Made by a program: the position numbers and the translations under genes
The notes under the pieces: model-generated
Database searches by the model: none
What the model was told of the DNA's origin: nothing
Seen by the model: the letters and a program-made list of their open reading frames with translations, nothing else
Origin: Symbiodinium natans
Lineage: Eukaryota; Sar; Dinophyceae; Suessiales; Symbiodiniaceae
DNA: 64,000 nucleotides
Assembly (NCBI GenBank): GCA_905221605.1
Contig: CAJNDS010002439.1
Coordinates: forward strand, 362,806-426,805
Direction: 5' to 3'
Shown: positions 34,197-43,242 of the stretch, one piece after another
Position numbering within the stretch: the stretch's first letter is position 1
Layout: each line of letters begins with the position of its first letter

Positions 34197-34593
34197 TGTG
34201 AAAGTTCCTGTCTAAGGACATGTTCACTTTGTTGTCCTGCATGCTGGCTCAGAGTTGTGTGTGTGTTGTAGGAACTCCGTAGTTGTGCCTTGGAGGCTCG
34301 ACGGGAGTGCTGCTTTTAAGTGGGAAAGCCTTTTGAAGTGCTTGAGTTGTAGGGATGTGTGTCTGGAAGCTGTAGAAGTGACTGTGCACGTTTTTGCTTG
34401 CTTTAGGTATAGTTGGGTAGGTCCCGAGAACTCCCACTGACGTTTGAGTTTGTTTTGTGGCTGTGGAGAACACGTGGCAGAGCAGAGTTTTCACCTGTGT
34501 GTAAAGAGTTTCACTGACGAAGCCTCCGGCTTATGATTTTGGCTCAAGTCGTGAGAAAAAGAGGGTTCAGCGCGCTGCTGCTGTGTTTTCACA
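34197..34593 (+). repeat. copia 5' LTR, 397 bp
   Basis: It begins TGTGAAAG and ends TTTTCACA, giving TG...CA ends within a seven-base inverted repeat. It matches the 3' LTR with three substitutions and two small indels by eye. ATTTTGGCTCAAG, the last 13 bases of the dinoflagellate spliced leader, lies at 34536-34548. Confidence 0.95.
34536..34548 (+). promoter_or_regulatory. spliced-leader-like sequence in the LTR
   Basis: ATTTTGGCTCAAG equals the 3' 13 bases of the spliced leader that is trans-spliced to dinoflagellate mRNAs. The same sequence is in the 3' LTR (53765-53777). It could mark the 5' end of the element's RNA (start of R). Confidence 0.65.
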
Positions 34594-34606
34594 TGGTAGC
34601 GGAGCG
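34594..34606 (+). promoter_or_regulatory. primer binding site, initiator Met tRNA type
   Basis: TGGTAGCGGAGCG immediately follows the LTR. It resembles the TGGTATCAGAGC site of many copia elements, complementary to the 3' end of initiator methionine tRNA. Confidence 0.85.
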
Positions 34607-34638
34607 TGTGTGTAGCACGCTCGTAGAAACTAGAAGCC

Positions 34639-35529
34639 ATGGCTGACCCCGGGCTGTCGACCCCTGTGCCTGAAGACGAAGACGACGAAGCTTTGTTTGG
34701 CCCCGGTGGTGCCCAGGACGGGCAACAACCGCCAACACAACCCCCTGGAGCTTCTGCTCCAGCGGGAGGACCCTCCACGGTCGTCGGACTTGACCCTCAA
34801 CTCCAGCAGATGATGGTCCAGATGATGCAGAGTCAGCAAATGATGATGCAGAATCAGCAACAGACACTTCAAGTTCTGGTGGCAAAGATGGAGGCCGACG
34901 AGAGAAGGAGACGTGAGCAGGAAGCATTGTCGGCAGCTGTGAGCAACCCATTTGGGGGTGCTTCAAGTGCAGCAGCTGCCGGAAGTCCCACGGCAAAGGC
35001 TTCTGCTCCTCCACCGGCACCATCACAGAACCTGCATGTTGGAAGTAACCGTGCAGAGAAGTATCTGCCAGCATTGCCGCTCATCGATAATGTGTCGATG
35101 GGAAAAGGGCGTGTGAGAGAGCTGGAGGAGTACCATCGGTGGTGCGAGGTGCTTGCTTCCTGGCTGGCGTTGATAGACGACAACTATGTCAATGAGTTGC
35201 GCCAGGCAATGACGCATGACCGTGAGATCAAGCAGTCTGACATGGCAGTTCCGGTAGCATCGCGTTCGGCAAGGTTGTTTTACTACCTGCAACAAAGTCT
35301 GCAGAAGTTCGAACGTGGGATGGAACTGGTGAGAAGCACGTCGATGCGTCAAGGACAAGCTGCTTGTGGTTATGAGGTGATGCGTCAAATGCACCAGACC
35401 TTCAGCATTGTCTCTCGCATGGAGGCCATTGCTGTGAGAGATGAAGCCCTTCGCCTAACTTCGAAGGCGAGTTCGTACAAGCGACCGCTTGACTGCGTCC
35501 GCTTCCTTGAGGACGAGCTTGGGAAGTAG
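34639..35529 (+). CDS. copia gag
   Basis: 296 codons starting MADPGLSTPVPEDEDDEALF. An acidic and glutamine-rich N-terminus (many QMMMQNQQQ residues) leads into a helical capsid-like region (EYHRWCEVLASWLALIDDNY, FYYLQQSLQKFERGMELV). The annotated frame stops after EDELGK. The gag homology clearly continues in the next frame from 35526 (VDQKLHRFPELRLGASDRST to FYEEQTRLCD) into the pol frame. Either a -1 frameshift fuses gag to pol here, or one base has been lost. Confidence 0.85.
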   Translation: MADPGLSTPVPEDEDDEALFGPGGAQDGQQPPTQPPGASAPAGGPSTVVGLDPQLQQMMVQMMQSQQMMMQNQQQTLQVLVAKMEADERRRREQEALSAAVSNPFGGASSAAAAGSPTAKASAPPPAPSQNLHVGSNRAEKYLPALPLIDNVSMGKGRVRELEEYHRWCEVLASWLALIDDNYVNELRQAMTHDREIKQSDMAVPVASRSARLFYYLQQSLQKFERGMELVRSTSMRQGQAACGYEVMRQMHQTFSIVSRMEAIAVRDEALRLTSKASSYKRPLDCVRFLEDELGK

Positions 35530-38500
35530 ACCAGAAGCTGCATCGGTTCCCTGAACTGAGGCTTGGAGCATCTGATCGTTCAACCCTTCTTCTTCAATCT
35601 GTCAGCCCAGAGTGTAGGCATTACGTTGTCCTGCATGGGAAGTCTGGGAGCTGGGAGGAACTGGTTGAAAGCATCCGGTTCTACGAGGAGCAAACCCGAT
35701 TGTGTGATGCTGGTTCGCTGAATGCAGTTGGGGAGCGCGGCCTCTGCTGGAACTGTGGCAAATCAGGCCATATGAGTTGGCAGTGCCCCGACAAGAGCTC
35801 TGGAAAAGGGAAGAAGAGGGATGAACCGAAAGGTGGAAAGCCTTCTGGTTCCAAGAATCGAGAGAAGAGTCCTAAAGGCAAGGGCAAAGGCAAAGGGAAG
35901 ACAGACAAAGGAAAGGGTGGAAAGCCCAAGGGGAAGCCCAAGAACAAAGGAAAGCCCAAGGGCCGAGCTGTGGAAGACGAGCAGTCTGACCAGGTGATGG
36001 CGATGCGGTCTCATCATCTGAGTGGCTTGGGTCCGGGGACAAGAACTAATGAGCCCAATGAAGCTGAGCCCCCTCGTCTCACCATGACGAACGGAGAGAT
36101 CGAGAGACTGAACCAGTCCTCCTCTAGGAATAGCTCTTTCGCATGGCTCATTGATAGTGGAGCCACCTGCCACGTGTTGTCAGAGAGCGCGTTGGGTTTT
36201 TACGAAGTCGTCAAGGAGCATTCGGGACCTCTTCCTGTGCTCATGAGTGCTAGCGATACGCCCATGGAATGTGTCAAGTTGGTTGACATTCGGGTGAAGT
36301 TTGGGAAGTTGGGGCCCGTAGTGCTTCAACAGGTCTTGGTTTGCAAGATTGGTTTCAACGTAGTCAGTTCTTGGCAAGCATCCCTTTCGGGATGGAGTAC
36401 TTGGCTCACCTCAGAGCCTGGAGCAAGCTGCTTGGTGAAGCAGACGGAACGAGGTTCCTCGATGTGGGTGCCCTTGGTTCGTGAAGCCAGGAGCTGGTGG
36501 GCGTTGGCTAAGGAGATTGGCCCTACCAAGGCAAAGCCGAAAGGAAGAAGAAGCAAAGGGGACTCACCCAAGCCGGGGTGGAGCCCGAACGACGACGCGA
36601 TGGAAGTGGATAAGGTGCAGAAGAAGGCACCGCCCAACGTAGGAAGAGCATTGGAGGTGACACCTTTTAAGTTTTTGCTGCGAGCATTTTCAGTGAAGCA
36701 ACATGTGGGGGAACACGAGCTGCATGAGCATGTTTTACAGGAGCGTTTGAGTGGATGTGAGCATGCTGCAGTTGCAAAAGTAGGAGTAGACCTGGAAACC
36801 CCACCCTCTGCATGTTGTGCTGAAGCTTTATGTTCCGCCGCAGCTGTTTTGCTTAAGTCTGCAAGCAACACGTCGTTGGAGAAGCAAACCAGTAGGGACA
36901 CACGCTGTGGAGACAAGGGTTTTGAGTGCGTAGGGGTAGGGCCTGTGCCGCTCCAGCCTCAGAGTGTTTGCATTAGGAGTAGGAGTGCCTTGCGTGTAGG
37001 ACGTAGGAGTGACTTGCACCCCAGCGCTTGTGTGCCTGAGTGTTTGTTGGGACAGAGTGAAGAGAGGAAGTGTGCCTTTCGGAGCTTGCGTTGGCCAGGA
37101 GTGTTTCTGAAAGCATTGCTGGTGTTGTGTGCTCTAGGAGTGTTTTGCTCAAAGCCTGGAGCCTTTGTAAGGGACCTTGTAAAGGATGGAGCTTCCGGAA
37201 GCCTCGCCTCCGCTCTGTCTTGTGAACTCCCAAAGTGGGAGTGTGGCCCAGGTGGAAGCCTTTTCGACGAGCATGATTGCTCGTCTTGCGCACCGTTTCG
37301 AGGAGGAAGGTCAGCTGTCTCTTTCGAGGCAGCTTCTCCAAAACATCGACCTTTTTACCTCGACCCCTGGCTCGGTCGAACGGCTGTTGGGGATTCCAGC
37401 CTGCCTTGGGGAGTTGGAGACACAGGAGTTGGTGATCAATACAAGCGGCATTCCGGTGAAGCAACCTATGCTCATTGCCGAGCTGCGAGCCATTGCTGCT
37501 CCGACGGTGGACCAGTCGGTTTTGACGGACACCCTCGTCGAAGAGCACGACCGTCGTGCAGAGTATGCAAGGTATGGCTATGTTTTGACCACCATGGGGG
37601 TGGTAGTCGCCGATGTGAGTGCTACCATCCGCCAACCGCACCTTCCATGCGAGCAAAGGGGGTACTGGCGCAACAATCAGGTTGGCATCCAGCTCACCTT
37701 GAAGAAATTCCTTCTGTACCTGGAGGCGATTCGAGAGTTGCGGTGCCATCCTGCTCAATACCAGTTGTTCGAGGCAGGGCTAGCAAGCATTCTGCCAAAC
37801 GAGCTCAAGGTCGAGCGTGTGCCGGCTGCCGACTTGAGAGCGCTTTTGGCGGACGTGCTCGTCCAGAGCAACCGCCGGGTGACTTTGGCTGCTCAACCGC
37901 CAACTATAATACCGGATGTTGCACCATCCGCGTCGGGTGGCACGGCACCGCCTCTTCACAAAAGTGCCCCAGCTCCACCTCCTTCGGGGTGGGCTTTGCT
38001 CAACCAAGCGCGTGCAAAAGCCGAGGCAATGATTCGATTGCATGCCGACATGAAGAGAGCTGCAACAGCCGAGGTGGCTCCATCATCGTCGACGGGCCCC
38101 GCTTTTCCACCAGGGCCTCCGGCTTTCTTGCCGTTCAGCCCTCCTTCCCCGCTTACGCCGTCCGTCTTTTCCTATGCTCCATCTTCGGCACCAGGCACGC
38201 CTATGGAAGCAGGCATGCCTCTAACTCCGCCTCCTCTACCTCCTCCATCTTGGGCACCAGGCACGCCTATGGAAGCAAGCCTGCCTATACCTCCGCCTCC
38301 TCTACCTCCTCCATCGACACCACACCCAGATACATTGAGGGAGCTTGCGGGCGAGGTTCCAATGGAGGTCGAGACGCCGATGACGCCCGTGGAGGCATTC
38401 GGTGCCCCTGGGACCCCTATGGACGTGAGTTCCGAGGTCCCAATGGAGCCAATGGTCGGTGGCATTGGAAGTCCGGGGAGCGCTTCTCCTTTGACCCCGC

Positions 38501-41500
38501 CGGCAGAGACGAGTATGGTGGTTCCAAACCCACCTATGGACAATTCGGATGTGGGAGACTCTGGCTCCGAGATGGATTGATATGCTTGGCTATGGGCCCT
38601 GAGGGCCTAAAAGCCGGGCATGAGTTGCTCCGATCTTCGCTGCAATGCACAAAGTTGGTAGGAGTAGGTCTGAAAGCCCTGCTGTTTGCAGTAGGAGACT
38701 GGCTGTGTGCATTAGGAGGTAGGGTAGGAGCGTTTGAGTGCTTGGTAGGTGACTGTGAGTGCAGCCTGCCTGCCGCGAATGGGTCTGCACACTGTCCCTC
38801 TGTGCCCAGGTCTTCATGGAAAGGAAGCAGTGCCTTGGCTTTAGGGTTGGTTCTGGGTTTGGTTTTCAGAGGTTGGCTGCGTAGGTGCGTGAAGCTTTTG
38901 AGTGTGCGCCGTAGGAGTAGGCTGAAGTTTGTGCGTGTAACTTTGGTAGGACGTGTGCCACGTAGGTCTTGGAGTGTTGTGCGCCGCCTGTTGTTTTTGC
39001 GTGGCGTGCTTGCTTGTGAGTTGAAAGCTGAGCCTACGGGCGAGGAAGCAAAAGGGCCAATGATGAAACGTTGGCGTGCCTTGAAGAAGTGGGCCTTGTG
39101 TGGGCTTGGGTCCCTGCGGGGGTCCGAGCAAAAGAAGGCCGTGGCACGTTCTGAGGCCCTGCGTATGCTTGCTGGTTTGCCGACCCCGGTTGTTGTGAAT
39201 TCGGAGTCGGAGGAAGAGTTGATTCCTGATCCGTTGGAAGCTGAACTTGCGAAACCCAGCGGAAGTGAACCCCCTAGGCCCTCCGATGTTCGAAAGAAAC
39301 CCCGTGTGGAGAATGTTCCCTCAGGTGAACCGGGTGCCCTGAGTTCCCCGGAGGTGGTGAGCGATGCTCTGGATCCTGAGGTTCCGGTCTATTTGACCTC
39401 GGAGCGGCTGAAGGCGCACCGAAATAAGGGCCACCAACCTTATCTTAGTTGCTGTGACACATGTCAAAGCGCTAGAGGGAGAGTGCCGGCTCGTAGGAAG
39501 CACATGAAACACCACCACGGACCCGGAGAGTTGCAAGTCGACTTTGGATTTTTCGGAAAGAATGTTCGTTTCCTTCTCATGGTTCATGTGGTGTCGGGGT
39601 ACATACATACCGTGGTCTTAGGACCTGAGGATGAAGTGCCCGCTGTATCGGTTTGCAAAGCCTTTACGGAAATGGGATTGAGTGGATTGGACATTGTTGT
39701 CCACGGGGACCAAGAAAATCTCCTCGAGAGTGTTTTCCGCAATGCAGCGAAACACCGGACATTCGGGGGGAGGTCAATGCACTGGGTCCCGTTCGCGATA
39801 AACAGACCTCAAGCGAAGGGCATCGTTGAACGCCATGTTTGCCTTGTGAAAGAAGCGTTCTGGTCTGTTTGGCTGGGCTTAGAAGAGCGTGTAGGTGAAA
39901 AGTTGCCTCTAGGGAGCCATCTGTTTGTTGAGGCCATGAGGTACTCTGTGAGGATGCATAACTTGTTTCATGTGTCCAAGGAACACAGCACGCCGTTGGA
40001 GAGACTGCGTGGGTCGACAGTTCAGCCAGTGAAGAGCTGTGAGTTTGGGGTTGTGGGTTTTGGGAAGCCTCAGAAGGACTACCCAGAGCACCGCGGAAAG
40101 CGCTTGGTGAGGGCACTCTATGTAGGACCTCACGGTGCTAATGGATCCGGGATTCGGGTCTTTGTTCCAATAGGTATTGGAAAGCCCCCTCGTTTGGAAA
40201 TCTTCAGCTCTTTTCGTGCCAAAGATCCAGTGGAGTTTGACAAAGCTGCTTTGCGTGACCTTCGAGGTAATAAGGAAGACCCTGAAAGACCCATCAAGTT
40301 CGATGTTCCAATCGATGGTCCGAGTCCGCCGCTTGATTCCCCAAATATCCCTGAAGGAAGTCTTGAGTTTCCTGTTGAACGCACCGAACCACCTGCTCTT
40401 GAGGGCCCTGAAGCAATGGAAGAAGAAGGAGAGTTGGATGGGTATTCTCCGGATTTTTCGGACGTGCCTGAAGAAACAGGCATGGAGGTTGAGCCTCCCG
40501 GAGGCGTAGGTCTTGAGGACCTTGACGCCCCTATGGATCCAGGAGAAGACGATGCCATGGAAGAGGGCCTGACGTGGCTCTATGAGCATGGCCTGAGGCA
40601 ACTCTTTGATGGGCCTGACTTGAGAGTAACGACAAAAATCCGTAAGGGAGATGATGTCAAAGAGTGGTTCCGCATGAAGTTTGGTGGAAAGAAGATTTGG
40701 GTCCATGTCCCGGACAATGCGGTTTGCGAAGTTTCTGGCAAGGTTTTGCCTCGTAAGCATCTTGAAGAAGGTATGAGACTCGAGCTCTCAGAACTTGATG
40801 CTTTTGGTGTAGCTACGATTATAGGAGAAGCTGAGGCCCGTAAACGAGCTACGCGGAGAATCCATACGACTAGGTGGGTTCTGACTTCGAAACCGTCGGC
40901 CACGAACCCTGAACGAGTTCGTGCTCGTCTTGTTGTGAGAGACTATGCATTTGGATCCAATCCTCTAGCTGATGGGATATATTCCCCCACCACGTCTTTG
41001 GAAGCCTTGAGGGGTGTCCTTGCTATTCATGCTGTCAGAGGTGGCACCTTGTTGTCAGCAGATGTGAGCGTTGCCTTCATGCAAGCGCCTGTGCAGGGAG
41101 TAGAGTGTATCCGGTTTCCGAATGGGATGTATGATGAGGAGAACAAGCCGCTGTTTGCGCAGCTACACAAAGCCATGAATGGCTTGAGAGTAGGACCACT
41201 GAGCTGGTACCTAGAGGTTACAAGCACGCTGCGTAAGCAGTTTGGGTTTGGTGAGACTGCCGACCCTACTGTGCATCACCGGCTTGAGAAGGATGGTGCG
41301 CTGACCTTGGTGTTAGTGTATGTTGACGATCTCATCATCTTTTCCCAGAATCCGCCAGTTGCCAAGGATCTGTACGCTAAGCTAGCGAAGATCTATAAAA
41401 TGAAGCAGACAGGGCTTCTAGAACCTGGCAAGACTGGGCAGCTCGAGTTCTTGGGTCGAGTGATCGCCCGAACCACTGAGCACGGACCTGTGTTCTTTGG

Positions 41501-43127
41501 CCTGAAGCCGGGGTACTTGAAGTCGCTTGGAGAAGAGTTTGGCATTAGCGGAAAAGGTGTGAAACCAGTGCTGGGAAACCTCGAGAGGGAGTACCGGAAG
41601 AAGGAGGCTGGAACACCTATCAGCACTGAGGCGTATGAACGCTATAGACGTGTGCTTGGTAAGTTGATGTGGGCAAGCCTGACGTTGCCGCATTTGTCCT
41701 ACCCGGTAGGATTTCTGGGCCGGTATCAGAGTGACCCAGATAGCCAGGCAGAAGCTTGCTTGAGACGCGTGGTTCGCTGGGTGATGGCTTTGCCTGAGTA
41801 CCTTCAGCGATTTTCGGCAGAAGCGTTGGAGTATCCTTGCTGCGCTTCGGAAACCAGGCTCTCTGGCTTTGTGGATGCGTCATGGAACATTTGCTCTGTG
41901 TCTGGTGCTATCGTGAAGTGGCATGGCATCATGATCAAAACTTTCTCGCGGAAACAGTCGGTGACCGCGTTGAGTTCGGCGGAGGCCGAATTGGCAGCCC
42001 TGACTGAGGCAGCCAAAGAGTCGGTGTATTTGTCTTTGCTCATGGAAACGCTCCTGTATGGAATGCCCAAAGGAGAGACCGGTGAGTTTCCGATTCACCT
42101 GGCTTCGGATTCGGAAGCCGCTTTGTCGATTAGCAAAATGACGGGGTTGTTACGCCGTGTTCGGCACCTGGAGCTTCGTCATCGCTATCTTCAAGAGCTA
42201 GTCCACCTGGAAAGGCTGATTCTAAGCTTCATCAGTGGAGAACGGAATCCAGCCGATGGACTGACGAAATCTCCTGAGGAGTTGTTGCTTGAGCATTTGC
42301 TGGTTGCGTGTGGGCTGGAAAGAGTGTGTGAAGAAGACCTTCAGGGTCTTGTAGTTCCTGAACACCTTCGTGAACGAATGGAAGAACTTGAAGAAGTATG
42401 TGAAAAGCTTGAGAAAATCCCGACAAACCTGGCGAAGTACGAGCCAGTGGCAAGAGACCTTGCGTTGGGATCTGTTCCTCTGCTTGTGATCGAGGTGTTT
42501 TGTTCAACGGACAGTGCGTTGTGCCGAGCGTGTGCTCGTGACCGAGTAGCATATATAGGCATAACTGAGAAAGAAGACTTCTTAAGCAAGAGTACTCAAA
42601 TGTTTCTAGGAGAGGTCTTGCTGTGTCTGTTGAGTAGGAAACCGCCCCAGATCTATGTCCACATAGCTTCCCCGTGTACCGCTGGATGTAGCTACCGCTT
42701 TAAGAACTGGCATCGCCCGAAGTTTCGACATCGGTGGCGAGAGCAGGTCAAGAAGCATGTTGCATCTTGGAAAGCTTTAGGACGACTTCTGGAGGACCGC
42801 TGCAAAGAGATCCTGGTTACCCAGGAATGGCCAAAGAACTGTGGTCTTTGGAAGGAGGAAAGTTATCTGAAAGAAAAGAAGCGCCTTGGTCTGAACTTTG
42901 GAAGGGTTGTGGACCGTTGTGCCTTCGACGGGGTCTTTAAGCGGTGGTTCTTTGCTACAAACCGAGAGGAGTGGAGTGAAATCTTCTCTGGAAAGCCCTG
43001 TGACAAAAGTCATCAGCATGTTTCACTTGCTAGTGTCGAAGAAACAGGTATCTATCCGACTAAACTGGGTAGAGCTCTTTTGCGTGCTGCGAAAGTCACG
43101 TTAGGTCTTGTAGGAACACCTTCTTAG
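35526..43127 (+). CDS. copia gag-pol polyprotein: PR, IN, RT, RNase H, MT-like
   Basis: Open from the gag shift point to TAG at 43125-43127 (2475 codons from the first ATG at 35700). In order, with residues counted from 35700: CCHC knuckle CWNCGKSGHMSWQC (about 17-30); Lys/Gly-rich linker; protease WLIDSGATCH (about 149-158); a long region of unusual composition (about 320-1150) containing an overlapping ORF; integrase zinc site HRNKGH...CCDTC (about 1240) and catalytic core LQVDFG...HGDQ...KGIVERHV; RT with YVDDLIIF (about 1874); RNase H with GFVDASW and SSAEAELAALTEA (from about 2057); then about 210 residues with SPCTAGCS and TQEWPKNCGLW. Domain order PR-IN-RT-RH defines Ty1/copia. No internal stop, so it may be intact. 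Confidence 0.95.
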   Translation, partial: VDQKLHRFPELRLGASDRSTLLLQSVSPECRHYVVLHGKSGSWEELVESIRFYEEQTRLCDAGSLNAVGERGLCWNCGKSGHMSWQCPDKSSGKGKKRDEPKGGKPSGSKNREKSPKGKGKGKGKTDKGKGGKPKGKPKNKGKPKGRAVEDEQSDQVMAMRSHHLSGLGPGTRTNEPNEAEPPRLTMTNGEIERLNQSSSRNSSFAWLIDSGATCHVLSESALGFYEVVKEHSGPLPVLMSASDTPMECVKLVDIRVKFGKLGPVVLQQVLVCKIGFNVVSSWQASLSGWSTWLTSEPGASCLVKQTERGSSMWVPLVREARSWWALAKEIGPTKAKPKGRRSKGDSPKPGWSPNDDAMEVDKVQKKAPPNVGRALEVTPFKFLLRAFSVKQHVGEHELHEHVLQERLSGCEHAAVAKVGVDLETPPSACCAEALCSAAAVLLKSASNTSLEKQTSRDTRCGDKGFECVGVGPVPLQPQSVCIRSRSALRVGRRSDLHPSACVPECLLGQSEERKCAFRSLRWPGVFLKALLVLCALGVFCSKPGAFVRDLVKDGASGSLASALSCELPKWECGPGGSLFDEHDCSSCAPFRGGRSAVSFEAASPKHRPFYLDPWLGRTAVGDSSLPWGVGDTGVGDQYKRHSGEATYAHCRAASHCCSDGGPVGFDGHPRRRARPSCRVCKVWLCFDHHGGGSRRCECYHPPTAPSMRAKGVLAQQSGWHPAHLEEIPSVPGGDSRVAVPSCSIPVVRGRASKHSAKRAQGRACAGCRLESAFGGRARPEQPPGDFGCSTANYNTGCCTIRVGWHGTASSQKCPSSTSFGVGFAQPSACKSRGNDSIACRHEESCNSRGGSIIVDGPRFSTRASGFLAVQPSFPAYAVRLFLCSIFGTRHAYGSRHASNSASSTSSILGTRHAYGSKPAYTSASSTSSIDTTPRYIEGACGRGSNGGRDADDARGGIRCPWDPYGREFRGPNGANGRWHWKSGERFSFDPAGRDEYGGSKPTYGQFGCGRLWLRDGLICLAMGPEGLKAGHELLRSSLQCTKLVGVGLKALLFAVGDWLCALGGRVGAFECLVGDCECSLPAANGSAHCPSVPRSSWKGSSALALGLVLGLVFRGWLRRCVKLLSVRRRSRLKFVRVTLVGRVPRRSWSVVRRLLFLRGVLACELKAEPTGEEAKGPMMKRWRALKKWALCGLGSLRGSEQKKAVARSEALRMLAGLPTPVVVNSESEEELIPDPLEAELAKPSGSEPPRPSDVRKKPRVENVPSGEPGALSSPEVVSDALDPEVPVYLTSERLKAHRNKGHQPYLSCCDTCQSARGRVPARRKHMKHHHGPGELQVDFGFFGKNVRFLLMVHVVSGYIHTVVLGPEDEVPAVSVCKAFTEMGLSGLDIVVHGDQENLLESVFRNAAKHRTFGGRSMHWVPFAINRPQAKGIVERHVCLVKEAFWSVWLGLEERVGEKLPLGSHLFVEAMRYSVRMHNLFHVSKEHSTPLERLRGSTVQPVKSCEFGVVGFGKPQKDYPEHRGKRLVRALYVGPHGANGSGIRVFVPIGIGKPPRLEIFSSFRAKDPVEFDKAALRDLRGNKEDPERPIKFDVPIDGPSPPLDSPNIPEGSLEFPVERTEPPALEGPEAMEEEGELDGYSPDFSDVPEETGMEVEPPGGVGLEDLDAPMDPGEDDAMEEGLTWLYEHGLRQLFDGPDLRVTTKIRKGDDVKEWFRMKFGGKKIWVHVPDNAVCEVSGKVLPRKHLEEGMRLELSELDAFGVATIIGEAEARKRATRRIHTTRWVLTSKPSATNPERVRARLVVRDYAFGSNPLADGIYSPTTSLEALRGVLAIHAVRGGTLLSADVSVAFMQAPVQGVECIRFPNGMYDEENKPLFAQLHKAMNGLRVGPLSWYLEVTSTLRKQFGFGETADPTVHHRLEKDGALTLVLVYVDDLIIFSQNPPVAKDLYAKLAKIYKMKQTGLLEPGKTGQLEFLGRVIARTTEHGPVFFGLKPGYLKSLGEEFGISGKGVKPVLGNLEREYRKKEAGTPISTEAYERYRRVLGKLMWASLTLPHLSYPVGFLGRYQSDPDSQAEACLRRVVRWVMALPEYLQRFSAEALEYPCCASETRLSGFVDASWNICSVSGAIVKWHGIMIKTFSRKQSVTALSSAEAELAALTEAAKESVYLSLLMETLLYGMPKGETGEFPIHLASDSEAALSISKMTGLLRRVRHLELRHRYLQELVHLERLILSFISGERNPADGLTKSPEELLLEHLLVACGLERVCEEDLQGLVVPEHLRERMEELEEVCEKLEKIPTNLAKYEPVARDLALGSVPLLVIEVFCSTDSALCRACARDRVAYIGITEKEDFLSKSTQMFLGEVLLCLLSRKPPQIYVHIASPCTAGCSYRFKNWHRPKFRHRWREQVKKHVASWKALGRLLEDRCKEILVTQEWPKNCGLWKEESYLKEKKRLGLNFGRVVDRCAFDGVFKRWFFATNREEWSEIFSGKPCDKSHQHVSLASVEETGIYPTKLGRALLRAAKVTLGLVGTPS
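37186..38580 (+). CDS. 464-codon ORF overlapping copia pol
   Basis: This lies in the +1 frame relative to pol, from ATG to TGA. Its first half looks like an ordinary globular protein (SLSRQLLQNIDLFTSTPGSV, LTLKKFLLYLEAIRELRCHP). Its second half is proline-rich with repeated PPPLPPPS and APGTPMEA and an acidic end (DNSDVGDSGSEMD). In the pol frame the same bases give Ser/Arg/Gly/Cys-rich sequence without a recognisable domain, yet without stops. The flanks (36770-37145 and 38650-38960) are rich in GTAGGAGT-like motifs that put TAG stops into this frame. No family is recognised. It could be an accessory protein made from its own mRNA, or an insert that kept pol open. Confidence 0.6.
   Translation: MELPEASPPLCLVNSQSGSVAQVEAFSTSMIARLAHRFEEEGQLSLSRQLLQNIDLFTSTPGSVERLLGIPACLGELETQELVINTSGIPVKQPMLIAELRAIAAPTVDQSVLTDTLVEEHDRRAEYARYGYVLTTMGVVVADVSATIRQPHLPCEQRGYWRNNQVGIQLTLKKFLLYLEAIRELRCHPAQYQLFEAGLASILPNELKVERVPAADLRALLADVLVQSNRRVTLAAQPPTIIPDVAPSASGGTAPPLHKSAPAPPPSGWALLNQARAKAEAMIRLHADMKRAATAEVAPSSSTGPAFPPGPPAFLPFSPPSPLTPSVFSYAPSSAPGTPMEAGMPLTPPPLPPPSWAPGTPMEASLPIPPPPLPPPSTPHPDTLRELAGEVPMEVETPMTPVEAFGAPGTPMDVSSEVPMEPMVGGIGSPGSASPLTPPAETSMVVPNPPMDNSDVGDSGSEMD
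42480..43127 (+). other. methyltransferase-like C-terminal domain of copia pol
   Basis: The sequence PLLVIEVFCSTDSALCRACA, IYVHIASPCTAGCSYRFKNW, EILVTQEWPKNCGLW and FKRWFFATNREEW is laid out like a Rossmann-type methyltransferase: motif I, a PC-containing loop, then an E-W-P motif. Key glycines of motif I are not obvious, so it may be inactive. It is part of the polyprotein, after RNase H, where copia elements normally end. Confidence 0.45.
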
Positions 43128-43232
43128 GTCGGCAGTAGGAGTGCTCGCTTTCGGACTTTGCCTGGGATGAGATGTTTAAGCACTGGAAACACCGAGCTGT
43201 GAAGAAGTGCGTGGCTCTGAGGCATCACAGTC

Positions 43233-43242
43233 CAAGCGGGGG
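43233..43242 (+). promoter_or_regulatory. polypurine tract of copia
   Basis: AAGCGGGGG just before TGTGAAAGTTCCTG, the start of the 3' LTR. It is short and contains one C. Confidence 0.65.

Noticed and set aside
36326-36916. Minus-strand ORFs across the copia element
   Set aside because: They are shadows of gag and pol and have no motifs of their own.
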